From Candidatus Delongbacteria bacterium (GTDB taxonomy: Bacteria > Delongbacteria > UBA4055): a DNA stretch of 20,082 nt. The position numbers were made by a program, and so were the translations under genes. The notes under the pieces were generated by a model. That model saw only the letters and a program-made list of their open reading frames with translations, was not told the DNA's origin and ran no database searches. Positions 7,262 to 15,547 of the stretch are shown here, one piece after another. Position 1 is the stretch's first letter. Each line of letters begins with the position of its first letter. Location of the stretch: assembly GCA_016938535.1 (NCBI GenBank), contig JAFGUL010000070.1:1-20082 (forward strand). Reading direction: 5' to 3'.

Positions 7262-7921
7262 ATGAATTTCGTTGATATTTTTGTTGTAGCGGTAATAGGT
7301 TTTTTCGCCTTTGTGGGTTTCTGGAAGGGATTTGTGGTTCAGCTGTTTCATGCGGCAGGAATATTCTGCGCCTTCTATTTTAATACTCCTGTAAGCACAT
7401 TTATATCTGAAAGGATGGCAGAAAAACCGGAAGGCATAATTCTTCTTCTTGTGGGAATAGCATCCTTCTTCATAATTTTTGCGGCATTCTACATAACAGG
7501 AATGATCGTCAGTAAATCGGTGAACATGGTTCTTACTTCTCTTCCAAACAGGATCGCAGGAATTGTTTTTGGAGGGATCAAGGGTTTTCTTGTTGTTACG
7601 GTTATCTTCCTTGCTGTAAGGTCTTTCGGAGGTGATGATCTGTTAAAAAAATATGTGACTCCCGACAGATTCACAGACGGCCTTATAGAAAAAGGAAAGG
7701 AATACTCAGGATTGCAGGATGATTCTGAAACCCCTTCTGATCTGAACAACGATGAAGAAAGAGCTTCAAAAGTATATTCTAAGCTTGGTTATGGTGCCTA
7801 CAGAATATCTATGATGATGGATCCTTTCGTTAACAATATTAAATCTATGTTCAATAAGAAATATGATGAAGTTATCGAAGAAAAGATAAAAGAGAAAAAA
7901 GAAGAACTGTTAAATGATTAA
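7262..7921 (+). CDS. cvpA: CvpA family membrane protein
   Basis: 219 residues. Four hydrophobic segments (about 4-20, 26-42, 59-81 and 98-119) and the family motifs NFVDIFVVAVIGFFAFVGFWKGFVVQ and LPNRIAGIVFGGIKGFLVV identify the colicin V production (CvpA) family. This is a widespread inner-membrane protein linked to colicin V production in E. coli and to envelope homeostasis elsewhere; its molecular role is unclear. The tail after residue 120 is charged and cytoplasmic-looking, ending in a Lys/Glu-rich helix. AAGGAGG (7247-7253) lies 8 bases before the ATG. clpC begins 18 bases after its stop, so the two are likely one transcript. Confidence 0.92.
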   Translation: MNFVDIFVVAVIGFFAFVGFWKGFVVQLFHAAGIFCAFYFNTPVSTFISERMAEKPEGIILLLVGIASFFIIFAAFYITGMIVSKSVNMVLTSLPNRIAGIVFGGIKGFLVVTVIFLAVRSFGGDDLLKKYVTPDRFTDGLIEKGKEYSGLQDDSETPSDLNNDEERASKVYSKLGYGAYRISMMMDPFVNNIKSMFNKKYDEVIEEKIKEKKEELLND

Positions 7922-7939
7922 ATTGCCGGAGGCGTGATT

Positions 7940-10387
7940 TTGGAGACGAATTACTCATCAAGAATGATAAAACTGATAAATCTGTCCAAGGAAATAACTC
8001 TTCTTTCCGGTCACGATACTGTTTATCCGACCCATATAGCACTTTCTATTATAAGACTGAATGAGGGAAAAGCGGTCGAGATTCTGAATAAACTTAACTG
8101 TGATCTTCCGGCTCTGCACAAAGATCTTGAAGGCGGTTTATCGAGGAACAAGAACCTCATTAAACTGGGATTTATACCTATTAGCCATGAAAGCGACAGG
8201 ATACTCGCTCAGGCTGCGATCGAGGCTAAAGAGCTGAACAGCAATTATACAGGAACAGAACATCTCCTCCTTGCACTTACTAAATCAACTAACATATATC
8301 CCGAAAGGATTCTCAGATTCCACGGAGTCACCTACCAGAAAGTAAAACAGATAATAATGACAGGTGCAGGAGTTAAACCGGGAAAGCTTCCGTTTGAAAA
8401 AATGGATCAGCAGCCTGAATTCTCAATAGATTCATTCTCTTACGATATTACACAGATGGCAAAAGATGGAAAGCTCGATCCTGTAATAGGCAGAAGTGAA
8501 GAGATCGACAGAATAATCCAGATAATTTCAAGACGAAAGAAGAACAATCCTATTCTGATAGGCGAACCGGGAACCGGGAAGACAGCGATCGTGGAAGGAC
8601 TTGCTATTAATATTATAGAAAAGAAGGTTCCAACTGCTTTGCTCGGAAAGAGGATCCTCGGTCTGGATATGGGAATGCTTATTGCCGGAACAAAATACCG
8701 AGGCCAGTTCGAGGAAAGAATAAAAGCAGTGCTCAAAGAGGTTGAGAACGACAAGAACACGATACTCTTTCTTGACGAGATACACACGATGGTCGGTGCC
8801 GGGAGCACAACGGGATCAATGGACGCGTCCAATATGTTCAAGCCCGCGCTGGCAAGAGGCGAGATTCAGTGCATCGGAGCTACAACATTGGATGAATACA
8901 GGACAAGCATAGAGAAAGACGGCGCGCTCGAAAGAAGATTTCAGAAAGTGATAGTCAATCCTCCCACAGTTTCGGAAACTTATGAGATACTTAAGGGTTT
9001 ACAGCCCAAATACGAAAATCATCACAAGGTTAAGTATTCTGATGAGAGTCTTCTTGCGGCTTCCGAGCTTAGTGAAAGATACATTACCGAAAGATTTCTG
9101 CCGGATAAAGCTATTGATGTTATTGATGAGGCCGGATCGAAAAAGCATCTTTCCGTTAAAGTACCTGCAAAGATCACTGAACTCGAAGATATGATCGAAA
9201 AACTGAACAAAGAGAACAGGATAAACATAGAAAAACAGCTTTTCGAAAAAGCGGCTGTATTGAGAGACAAGATCGACAATCTGAAACTGAAGCTCTCAAA
9301 AGAAAGAGAAATATGGCACAAGAAAACTTCAAAGAAATTTCTTAATATCAATGTTGATAACATAAGAGATATTATTTCGATGATGACATCTATTCCGATC
9401 TCGAAGCTCGAAGTATCGGAAAGCAACAGGCTTAAAAGGATATCGAAGAGTATTTCTAAGATAATCATAGATCAGAATGAAGCGGTCGAAGCGGTGATCC
9501 GAAGAGTAAAACGATCAAGAACAGGATTTAAGGATCCAAAGAGACCGATTGGATCTTTCCTCTTTCTGGGACCGACCGGCGTGGGTAAAACCGAGCTGGC
9601 AAAAGTCCTGGCGCAGGAAATTTTCGAAAATGACAAGGCTCTGATCAAGATAGATATGAGCGAATACATGGAGAAATTCAATGTATCCAGAATGATAGGT
9701 TCTCCCCCGGGGTATGTAGGCTACGGCGAGGGCGGTCAGCTCAGCGAAAAAGTGAGAAGACACCCGTATTCTGTAGTGCTCTTCGACGAGATCGAAAAAG
9801 CTCATCCTGATGTTTTCGGAATGCTCTTACAGGTTCTTGATGAAGGAACTCTTACTGACGGGAACGGAAGAAAAGTTGATTTTAAGAACACTATTATCAT
9901 TTTCACTTCAAATCTCGGCACAAAAACGCTATCGGGAACGGATAATATCGGATTCGGCAATAAATCTACATTTGAAGAAAAAGAACTCAAGATGAAAGAG
10001 TCCGTAAGAAAATCAGCGGAAAAATATTTTAAGCCGGAATTCCTGAACAGAATAGACGAAGTTCTCGTATTTAATCATCTTTCAGAAAATGCGGTACTTC
10101 AGATAATATCTAATCATATTGATGACACATGCAGAAAGCTTTCGGGCATTGATATAAATCTGATCGTTACTCCTAAGGTTAAAAATTTCATATATGACGA
10201 ATTCTATGATGTCGAAAATGGGGCAAGACCTTTAAAAAGAGCTGTTGAGAATCTGATCGAAGATCCTGTCGCAGAAAAAATAATTTCCGCAGAACTCAAA
10301 TACGGCGATACTGTAAAGATCTCGGTTTCCAAAAACAAAATAACTTATGTTAAAACTGATAGATATGCCGCAACTTACGAAAAATAA
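7940..10387 (+). CDS. clpC: ClpC-type AAA+ unfoldase of the Clp protease
   Basis: 815 residues from the TTG at 7940. It unfolds substrates with ATP and feeds them to ClpP in the cytosol. Order: double Clp N-domain (1-145); first AAA+ module with Walker A GEPGTGKT (208-215) and Walker B LFLDEIHTMVGAG; a short UVR-like coiled middle domain (about 415-455, FEKAAVLRDKIDNL) typical of ClpC rather than ClpB; second AAA+ module with GPTGVGKT (544-551) and VLFDEIEKAHPD; and an IGF loop (670-672) for docking ClpP. A GTG at 7934 is in frame but only one base from the GGAGG at 7928-7932; the TTG at 7940 has a 7-base spacing and is preferred. It lies downstream of cvpA, with no terminator between. ClpP and adaptor genes are not in the window. 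Confidence 0.96.
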   Translation: METNYSSRMIKLINLSKEITLLSGHDTVYPTHIALSIIRLNEGKAVEILNKLNCDLPALHKDLEGGLSRNKNLIKLGFIPISHESDRILAQAAIEAKELNSNYTGTEHLLLALTKSTNIYPERILRFHGVTYQKVKQIIMTGAGVKPGKLPFEKMDQQPEFSIDSFSYDITQMAKDGKLDPVIGRSEEIDRIIQIISRRKKNNPILIGEPGTGKTAIVEGLAINIIEKKVPTALLGKRILGLDMGMLIAGTKYRGQFEERIKAVLKEVENDKNTILFLDEIHTMVGAGSTTGSMDASNMFKPALARGEIQCIGATTLDEYRTSIEKDGALERRFQKVIVNPPTVSETYEILKGLQPKYENHHKVKYSDESLLAASELSERYITERFLPDKAIDVIDEAGSKKHLSVKVPAKITELEDMIEKLNKENRINIEKQLFEKAAVLRDKIDNLKLKLSKEREIWHKKTSKKFLNINVDNIRDIISMMTSIPISKLEVSESNRLKRISKSISKIIIDQNEAVEAVIRRVKRSRTGFKDPKRPIGSFLFLGPTGVGKTELAKVLAQEIFENDKALIKIDMSEYMEKFNVSRMIGSPPGYVGYGEGGQLSEKVRRHPYSVVLFDEIEKAHPDVFGMLLQVLDEGTLTDGNGRKVDFKNTIIIFTSNLGTKTLSGTDNIGFGNKSTFEEKELKMKESVRKSAEKYFKPEFLNRIDEVLVFNHLSENAVLQIISNHIDDTCRKLSGIDINLIVTPKVKNFIYDEFYDVENGARPLKRAVENLIEDPVAEKIISAELKYGDTVKISVSKNKITYVKTDRYAATYEK

Positions 10388-10681
10388 GAACTATTCTTTG
10401 TGAACAAACTGTTTATAGTAATGATTTTTTTTAATAAAAATAGTTAAAATTTTTCTTGACAGAATATCACGCACCAGGATACTGTTTAAACACTTTCAGG
10501 ATCTGATTTTTAATATTTGCTTATGGCTGAGCAGGTTTACACTCTCAAAAAATATAATGTTTCAGAAAAGTTAAAATCGTGTTAAAATCGCGTTGGAGAC
10601 TTATCGTTCGCTGAAGTGGAAATCAAGGAATTTCATGTTGTAGAGATCAATGTCGAAATGTTGTGAATAAGTTTGTGAAAA
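10388..10681 (+). other. Gene-free gap between converging genes
   Basis: 294 bases, very AT-rich at 10410-10460. I find no convincing gene. Visible items: TTGACA at 10456-10461 with GATACT 16 bases later (10478-10483), a possible promoter; an 11-base tandem repeat GTTAAAATCG(T/C) at 10570-10591; and three DnaA-box-like words on the minus strand, TTATTCACA (10662-10670, matches the consensus), GTTTTCACA (10674-10682, one mismatch) and TTGTTCACA (10399-10407, one mismatch). A 20-codon ORF at 10523 has no SD. No strong terminator is seen for clpC. Confidence 0.5.
10570..10591 (+). repeat. 11-bp tandem direct repeat
   Basis: GTTAAAATCGT followed at once by GTTAAAATCGC, and then GTTGG. Two copies, one mismatch at the last base, in the non-coding gap. 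Function unknown. Confidence 0.6.
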
Positions 10682-11332
10682 CTACTTTTTTATTTTGTAA
10701 ATGCCGTTATAGTTTCTTCCGTAACCACCTGAGGGAGTTTTTACGATAAGTACAAGAGAATCCCTCGTTATTAGTTTTTTCTGCAAAAATGCAATTGCTT
10801 CACCGCTGCTTTGAGCTTTATATACTCTGCAGGTCATATTCTTTTCGTTTTTAACAACCTGTTTTTCCTCGACGAACTCGGGATCGGGGTATGATTTCTG
10901 CGGCTTTTCAGGGACTGTTTCCGGGATTACCGAATGCTTTTTTTTGGTTTCAGGCTCTTTGTCGTTTATTTTCTTGCCGTTGTAATGTTTAAACGACGAT
11001 TCCGCCTTTCTGAAAAGTTCCCGGTCTATCGTTCTACCGCAAAGAAGAACTTCATACCCGCCGTTTTCAGCAGGATAATACCCGTAAACCAGCGGTTTTG
11101 TGCATATAAGCTCTTCGGTGTCCTGAGCGATCTTGATTATTTCCAGATCGAGAAGCGATCTTACGGCATCGGCTTCATCCTCAAAACTGTAAAGCAGAAA
11201 AGGATCGAACTTGTGCAGTTTGTTGCGCTTGAACCAGAACACTGTGGCTTTAGCTACAGAGTCCTGATATATTCCCCTGTTGTCGGACTGGTAATATGTA
11301 TCCTTCTTTAATATTTTCTCAAGAATGGTCAT
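10682..11332 (-). CDS. Unrecognised two-part protein, possibly with a GxxGxxxxGIYK-type C-terminal module
   Basis: 216 residues, no signal peptide or membrane helix. Residues 1-115 form a compact-looking N-part (QSDNRGIYQDS, LICTKPLVYGYYP, GGYEVLLCGRTIDREL). Residues 116-165 are a Lys/Glu/Pro-rich linker. Residues 166-216 form a small C-part ending VKTPSGGYGRNYNGIYKI, which resembles the 'ETPEGxxGxDxxGxYK' tails I associate with assorted bacterial hypothetical proteins; that is memory, not a search. The SD AAGGAG lies inside the last codons of the upstream acetyltransferase gene, whose TGA is 4 bases before this ATG. The two are therefore co-transcribed and probably translationally coupled. 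The function is not known to me. Confidence 0.8.
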   Translation of the reverse strand: MTILEKILKKDTYYQSDNRGIYQDSVAKATVFWFKRNKLHKFDPFLLYSFEDEADAVRSLLDLEIIKIAQDTEELICTKPLVYGYYPAENGGYEVLLCGRTIDRELFRKAESSFKHYNGKKINDKEPETKKKHSVIPETVPEKPQKSYPDPEFVEEKQVVKNEKNMTCRVYKAQSSGEAIAFLQKKLITRDSLVLIVKTPSGGYGRNYNGIYKIKK

Positions 11333-11336
11333 AACA

Positions 11337-11753
11337 TCACAACTCCTTAACCATTTTTATATGCTCTATTCCCGCTTCGTAAAAAGTATCGCCGACAGGC
11401 TCATAACCGAGCTTAAGATAAAAACTGATCGCATGACACTGAGAATTCAGATAAGTGCGTTTAATACCGTTATCTACGGCGATCTCTTCTAGTTTCTGCA
11501 TGATCATTGTTCCGAAATCCATGCCTCTGTATTCTTCAAGCACCGCTATTCTTCCGATGTGTCCGTCCTTCTGCATCCTTCCAGTACCGACAGGTTCATC
11601 ATTTTTTGTCAAGAGGACATGAAAACAGATCCCGTCTTTACCGTCTATCTCAATATCTTCTGGAACATTCTGGCCAAGGACAAATACTTTGTTTCTTACA
11701 TATCTTATTTCAGTTTTATAATGCGAATAATCCGCTTCGAACACTTTAAGCAT
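11337..11753 (-). CDS. GNAT family N-acetyltransferase
   Basis: 138 residues from the ATG at 11753. An upstream in-frame ATG at 11771 has no SD and would sit within a few bases of the predicted transcription start; the one at 11753 has GTGGA 7 bases upstream, so it is preferred. The N-terminal pattern IRYVRNKVFVLGQNVPEDIEIDGKD is that of the ElaA/YjcF-like GNAT branch. Acetyl-CoA binding motif A follows (RIAVLEEYRGMDFGTMI, with the RGMDFG loop), then the C-terminal AISFYLKLGYEPVGDTFYEAGIEH, where the Tyr of FYLKLGY is the usual general acid. It should transfer an acetyl group to a small molecule or protein amine; the substrate is unknown. First gene of a two-gene minus-strand operon. Confidence 0.9.
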   Translation of the reverse strand: MLKVFEADYSHYKTEIRYVRNKVFVLGQNVPEDIEIDGKDGICFHVLLTKNDEPVGTGRMQKDGHIGRIAVLEEYRGMDFGTMIMQKLEEIAVDNGIKRTYLNSQCHAISFYLKLGYEPVGDTFYEAGIEHIKMVKEL

Positions 11754-11782
11754 AATATTTTCCACTTTCATTATGTATGGGG

Positions 11783-11811
11783 AATTTAATGAATTTTTTT
11801 ACAATTTCCAA
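11783..11811 (-). promoter_or_regulatory. Predicted FCB-type promoter of the GNAT operon
   Basis: On the minus strand: TTG (plus 11809-11811), 20 bases, TAAATT (plus 11783-11788). Same geometry as the purL and rpsU promoters. Confidence 0.45.
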
Positions 11812-11878
11812 ATTATTTATTATGTTTTGAAAATTATTTTGTTATCTTAAGTACGAATTCATTAACCGGGGGATTAAA

Positions 11879-12517
11879 ATGAACGAACTAGATAAAATGT
11901 TAAAAACTTACAATTCAATAAAGGAAGATATCAGTTCGAGGCTTACTGAATTTTCAGAATCATTTATGAGAATGAGTAACAGCGACCTGTTCGCGGAACT
12001 CTCATTTTGTACATTCACACCTCAATCCAAGGCTAAATCATGCTGGAGATGTATCGAGCATTTAAGATCTACAGGACTGTTGTATAATGCTGATGCCGAT
12101 GAACTTAAATGCAATATTTCAGGTGTCAGATTCCATAATAATAAGAGTGGTTATGTAGTCAAGAACAGAGAGCTTTTTTTCAGTATGGACTTCAAAAAGT
12201 TCATACTTGACAGCTCGAACGACATTAAAGGCTTGAGAAAATGGCTTGTTGAGAACATTAAAGGATACAGCTTTAAAGAAGCGGGTCATTTCTTGAGAAA
12301 CATCGGCTTCGGGTCTGAGATCGCGATCCTCGACAGGCATATTCTGAAGAACCTTGTTCTTTTCGGCGTTATTGACGAAATCCCTAAAACCATTAATGAA
12401 AAGACCTATCTCGATATTGAAAGAAAGATGAAAGCGTTTTCCGAAGAGATCAAAATACCTTTAGACCACCTCGATATTCTTTTCTGGTACAAACAGACCG
12501 GAGAAATTTTCAAATAA
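11879..12517 (+). CDS. ogg: Ogg2-type 8-oxoguanine DNA glycosylase / AP lyase
   Basis: 212 residues. Bifunctional base-excision repair enzyme: it removes 8-oxoguanine from DNA and nicks the abasic site. LSFCTFTPQSKAKSCWRCIEHL (41-62) is the family's N-terminal signature. The helix-hairpin-helix region is KGYSFKEAGHFLRNIGFG (128-145), where K133 is the expected Schiff-base lysine, followed by ILDRHIL (150-156) with D152 as the expected catalytic Asp. The length fits the compact Ogg2 family known from archaea and scattered bacteria; it lacks the N-terminal domain of eukaryotic OGG1. GGGGGA lies 5 bases before the ATG. It is divergent from the GNAT operon, and no clear FCB-type promoter is seen upstream (a TATCTT at 11843 has no TTG at the right distance). 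Confidence 0.9.
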   Translation: MNELDKMLKTYNSIKEDISSRLTEFSESFMRMSNSDLFAELSFCTFTPQSKAKSCWRCIEHLRSTGLLYNADADELKCNISGVRFHNNKSGYVVKNRELFFSMDFKKFILDSSNDIKGLRKWLVENIKGYSFKEAGHFLRNIGFGSEIAILDRHILKNLVLFGVIDEIPKTINEKTYLDIERKMKAFSEEIKIPLDHLDILFWYKQTGEIFK

Positions 12518-12530
12518 ATTCGAACTTGAC

Positions 12531-12560
12531 TTGCTATATTACCCGATAATTCTTATACTG
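12531..12560 (+). promoter_or_regulatory. Predicted promoter of the parvulin-rnr operon
   Basis: TTG (12531-12533), 20 bases, TATACTG (12554-12560), giving a leader of about 30 bases. The same stretch also reads as TTGCTA-N17-TATACT, a sigma-70-like arrangement. Confidence 0.45.
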
Positions 12561-12596
12561 TAGCAGACACTAAATTACAAATTAACGGAGAAGATC

Positions 12597-13448
12597 ATGA
12601 TCAAAGTAAACGGAAAAGTCATTTCGGAAAAGGAATTCGATATGGCGTGTGCGGAAAAGAAACATTTACTCAGAAAGAACTCACTCGATAAAAATGAGAT
12701 CGGGGATGTCCTTAATATACTTACAGATGCTGTTCTTATGCTTGAAGTAGCAGAAAGAGAGAACATTCCGGTAGATAATGCTGAAATAGAACATACGATC
12801 TCAAAGATCAAAAGCAATTTCAAGACGGAAGAAGAATTCAATGATGCTCTTTCAAAGACCGGTGACAGTATCGAAACTTTAAAAGAAAGAATACTCAAAA
12901 ATCTCAAATTGAGAAATTTTGTACAGAAGAAGTTCTTTGAAGAAACAACAGTCTCGGATGATGATGCCCAAAAATATTACGACGAGTTCCCCGACAGATT
13001 CAATAAGCCGGAAGAAGTAAGAGCATCACACATTTTATTCTCTGAAGCCGATAAAGATAAAGCCCTTGAAGTTCACGAGAAAATAACTGAAGGTCAGGAG
13101 AATTTTGAGGAGCATGCAAAAACTCATTCAGTATGCCCGAGCGGAAGGGACGGCGGGGATCTCGGATTCTTTGACAGAGGTAAAATGGTTCCCGAATTTG
13201 AAAGAGCTGCATTTGCGACCCCGGTCGGTGAAATATCTGATCTGGTTCAGTCTCAGTTCGGATATCATATCATCAAAGTTACCGACAAAAAAGAAGGCGG
13301 AAAATACGGGTTTGACGACATAAAGGATTCTCTTAAGCAGAGTATGGCAAATTCTATAGTGAACAACAAGATCAGAAAATATGCCGAAAAACTCAGGGAA
13401 AAAGCTGAGATCGTTATAGATAAGGATATTCTGGCCTCAAAATCTTAA
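12597..13448 (+). CDS. Cytoplasmic parvulin-type peptidyl-prolyl isomerase (PpiC domain)
   Basis: 283 residues. Residues 1-115 form a helical SurA/PrsA-like chaperone segment (begins IKVNGKVISEKEFD). Residues 140-230 are a rotamase PpiC domain with VRASHILF, SVCPSGRDGGDLGFFDRGKMVPEFERAAF and SQFGYHIIKVTD. A final helical segment closes the chaperone fold. There is no signal peptide or lipobox, so it should work in the cytoplasm, unlike SurA or PrsA; it may help fold new proteins in the manner of trigger factor (inference). ACGGAG lies 6 bases before the ATG. rnr starts 25 bases downstream without a terminator, so the two are probably co-transcribed. Confidence 0.93.
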   Translation: MIKVNGKVISEKEFDMACAEKKHLLRKNSLDKNEIGDVLNILTDAVLMLEVAERENIPVDNAEIEHTISKIKSNFKTEEEFNDALSKTGDSIETLKERILKNLKLRNFVQKKFFEETTVSDDDAQKYYDEFPDRFNKPEEVRASHILFSEADKDKALEVHEKITEGQENFEEHAKTHSVCPSGRDGGDLGFFDRGKMVPEFERAAFATPVGEISDLVQSQFGYHIIKVTDKKEGGKYGFDDIKDSLKQSMANSIVNNKIRKYAEKLREKAEIVIDKDILASKS

Positions 13449-13473
13449 TAATTCATAGAAAAAGAAGGAAAAA

Positions 13474-15474
13474 ATGAAAGCACGGAAAAAATTTGAAGAC
13501 CGCAGAAAACCGTCAGTAAAGAAGAACAGCGAAGAGATAACAAAGAGCACAAAATCCTACACGGGAACAATATCTCTGAGAAGGAACGGTAATGCTAAGA
13601 TCATTTCGAATGAGATCGAAGGGGATATTTTCGTACCCAGGATATTTACAAATGACGCTTATGACGGCGATGAAGTTGAATTCGTGCTTATACCTTCACC
13701 TAAATACTGGGATATTGAGGCGAAAGTGATCCGGGTGCTCAAAAGAGAGAACACAGAGTTCGTAGGAGAGATCAAACACATAAACAATGCACTTTATGTT
13801 ATATGCGACAACGGTCTAAAAGTCAGACTGAGCAAAAGAAAGGTCGAGAAGAAATGGTCAGAGCTTGAGGACGGCACTATCGTGGTCATTGATGTTGACG
13901 ACTGGAGGCATCAGATCAACGCTCATATAATTGATGTTCTCGGAAGTAAGGAAGACCCTCATGTTTCTTTAAAAGCCATTGCAAGGAAGAACGGTTTTAA
14001 CGAGGAATTCTCAAAAGAGATCCAGGACAGTCTTGATTTTTACACTCAGGAGTTCGTCTCTCATAAAATACCTGACAGAACTGATATCAGGCATGAAAAA
14101 ATATTTACAATAGATCCCGCTGACGCTAAGGATTTTGATGACGCGATATCTATTACAAAGCTCGACGACGGCTCATTCGATCTCGGAGTGCATATTGCAG
14201 ATGTGTCCGCCTATATTCCCGAAGGTGAAATACTCGATCAGGAAGCTGCCTCGAGAGGAACTTCACTCTATATGCCTTCATCTGTGATCCCGATGCTGCC
14301 CAGAAAGCTTTCAAATTACCTTTGCAGCCTCAACCCGGATGTCGAAAGGCTCGCTTTCTCCTGCTTTATGAGGATCTCCAAAGAAGGCGAGATAAAAAAT
14401 TATCACTTTAAAGAAACAGTTATGAAATCAGGTTTCAGGTTCAATTATCAGGAATTTCAGGCTCTCGTTGATGCAGTATTGAAAAACGAAGAGACCGATC
14501 CAAAGTATGAGGATTTCAGAGAAATGGCCAAATGGTCAAAGGAGCTCAAGGATATCCTGCGCACAAAAAGACTGAAAGAAGGCGGAATTGAGTTTGAGAT
14601 ACCCGAGATCAAAGTGGCAGTTGACGAGAACGGTGTAACCACGGATATTTACAGGTACGATATAGTTGAGGCTAACAAGATCATCGAGGACTTCATGCTT
14701 GCAGCCAACAGATGCGCCGCTCATTTCCTCAGTACCAAAGAGGATAAACTTCCGGGGGTTTACAGGATCCACGACAAACCTTCAATTGAGAAAATGAACG
14801 ATTTTTTTGATGAAATGGAAGCTAACGGAATAAAGTTTAAGATACCTGACGATCCGACAGATCATTTTTTCATGCAGAATCTTCTAAAAATAATAAAAGA
14901 ATCAGCGAACGGCGACTATCTTGCAAATAATTTCTTAAGAGCCATGATGAAGGCTAAATATTCAACGGATAACATAGGACACTACGGACTCGCTTTCGAT
15001 CTCTATACACATTTCACATCGCCGATAAGAAGATACCCAGATCTCATGGTCCACAGGCTGATCAAGAAGCACATGAAGAAACTCCCGATAAGAAAAGACC
15101 GGGATACAAAAAGGGTCATCCAGGGATTGTGCATGTACGCATCCGAAAGAGAAGTCAAGGCAATGAAAGCCGAATATGAAGCGAGAGACACAAAGATCGT
15201 TCAGTTCATGACTGACAAGATCGGCAAAAAATACGAAGCGACTGTCGTAACCGTTATGCCTTATGGTGTGTATGTCAGAATGAAAGAATGGCCGGTCGAA
15301 GGACTTGTACGCACAAGAGATCAGAAAATAGACATTTACGAATACAACGAGAAAAAAAGGATCTTCAAAGGCAAAAAAACAGGTGACGAACTGTTCGTGG
15401 GTAAAGAAGTCAATGTTCTTTTGAAAGGTGTCAGCAGAGAGCTCTTGACTATTGACTTTGATCTTGTGAAGTAG
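13474..15474 (+). CDS. rnr: Ribonuclease R, 3'-5' exoribonuclease
   Basis: 666 residues, slightly shorter than typical RNase R (about 700-800). It degrades RNA processively from the 3' end, including structured RNA. Order: basic N-terminal tail (1-27); OB/cold-shock domains (28-160, SYTGTISLRRNGNAKI and beyond); and the RNB catalytic domain with the metal-binding cluster IDPADAKDFDDAIS, where D214, D220, D222 and D223 are the expected acidic ligands. HIADVSAYI, SLYMPSSVIPMLPRKLSN and HFTSPIRRYPDLMVHRL follow in their usual order. A C-terminal S1 domain lies from about 584 (YEATVVTVMPYGVYVRM). It lacks the long Lys-rich C-tail of the E. coli enzyme. SD AGAAGGA is at 13463-13469. It sits in one operon with the parvulin gene; the stop converges on the DUF1016 gene. 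Confidence 0.96.
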   Translation: MKARKKFEDRRKPSVKKNSEEITKSTKSYTGTISLRRNGNAKIISNEIEGDIFVPRIFTNDAYDGDEVEFVLIPSPKYWDIEAKVIRVLKRENTEFVGEIKHINNALYVICDNGLKVRLSKRKVEKKWSELEDGTIVVIDVDDWRHQINAHIIDVLGSKEDPHVSLKAIARKNGFNEEFSKEIQDSLDFYTQEFVSHKIPDRTDIRHEKIFTIDPADAKDFDDAISITKLDDGSFDLGVHIADVSAYIPEGEILDQEAASRGTSLYMPSSVIPMLPRKLSNYLCSLNPDVERLAFSCFMRISKEGEIKNYHFKETVMKSGFRFNYQEFQALVDAVLKNEETDPKYEDFREMAKWSKELKDILRTKRLKEGGIEFEIPEIKVAVDENGVTTDIYRYDIVEANKIIEDFMLAANRCAAHFLSTKEDKLPGVYRIHDKPSIEKMNDFFDEMEANGIKFKIPDDPTDHFFMQNLLKIIKESANGDYLANNFLRAMMKAKYSTDNIGHYGLAFDLYTHFTSPIRRYPDLMVHRLIKKHMKKLPIRKDRDTKRVIQGLCMYASEREVKAMKAEYEARDTKIVQFMTDKIGKKYEATVVTVMPYGVYVRMKEWPVEGLVRTRDQKIDIYEYNEKKRIFKGKKTGDELFVGKEVNVLLKGVSRELLTIDFDLVK

Positions 15475-15526
15475 GGCTTGAGTTTCAATCATTGTTTTTG
15501 TGGAAGCTGGGCTCGTATCCTACTTC
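15468..15526 (+). repeat. Inverted repeat at the rnr end
   Basis: GAAGTAGG (15468-15475, spanning the rnr TAG stop) and CCTACTTC (15519-15526) are perfect 8-base inverted copies around a 43-base loop, in the gap between converging genes. It could be a weak 3' structure for rnr mRNA; no T run follows. Confidence 0.35.
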
Positions 15527-15547
15527 TATAAATTCAATCTTCTACTC

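Noticed and set aside
7934..7936. GTG as clpC start
   Set aside because: Only one base from the GGAGG; the in-frame TTG two codons later has proper 7-base spacing.
9022..9468. Minus-strand hydrophobic open frame (148 codons) opposite clpC
   Set aside because: Hydrophobic Leu/Ile/Ser composition is the usual antisense product of a Lys/Glu-rich gene; clpC is certain here.
10523..10585. A 20-codon ORF starting MAEQVYTLKK, with a further open stretch after its stop that reads like protein
   Set aside because: No SD before the ATG, and a stop after 20 codons; the continuation is only about 26 codons. Too little to call a gene or pseudogene.
10388..10681. Gap as a replication origin
   Set aside because: Only one exact DnaA box, no dnaA, dnaN, gyrB or parAB genes nearby, and genes converge on it rather than diverge. 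Kept only as a low-interest finding.
14962..15492. Long minus-strand open frame (176 codons) opposite rnr
   Set aside because: Lies wholly opposite the conserved RNB/S1 region of rnr; its product shows no recognisable motif and it has no SD. Antisense shadow.
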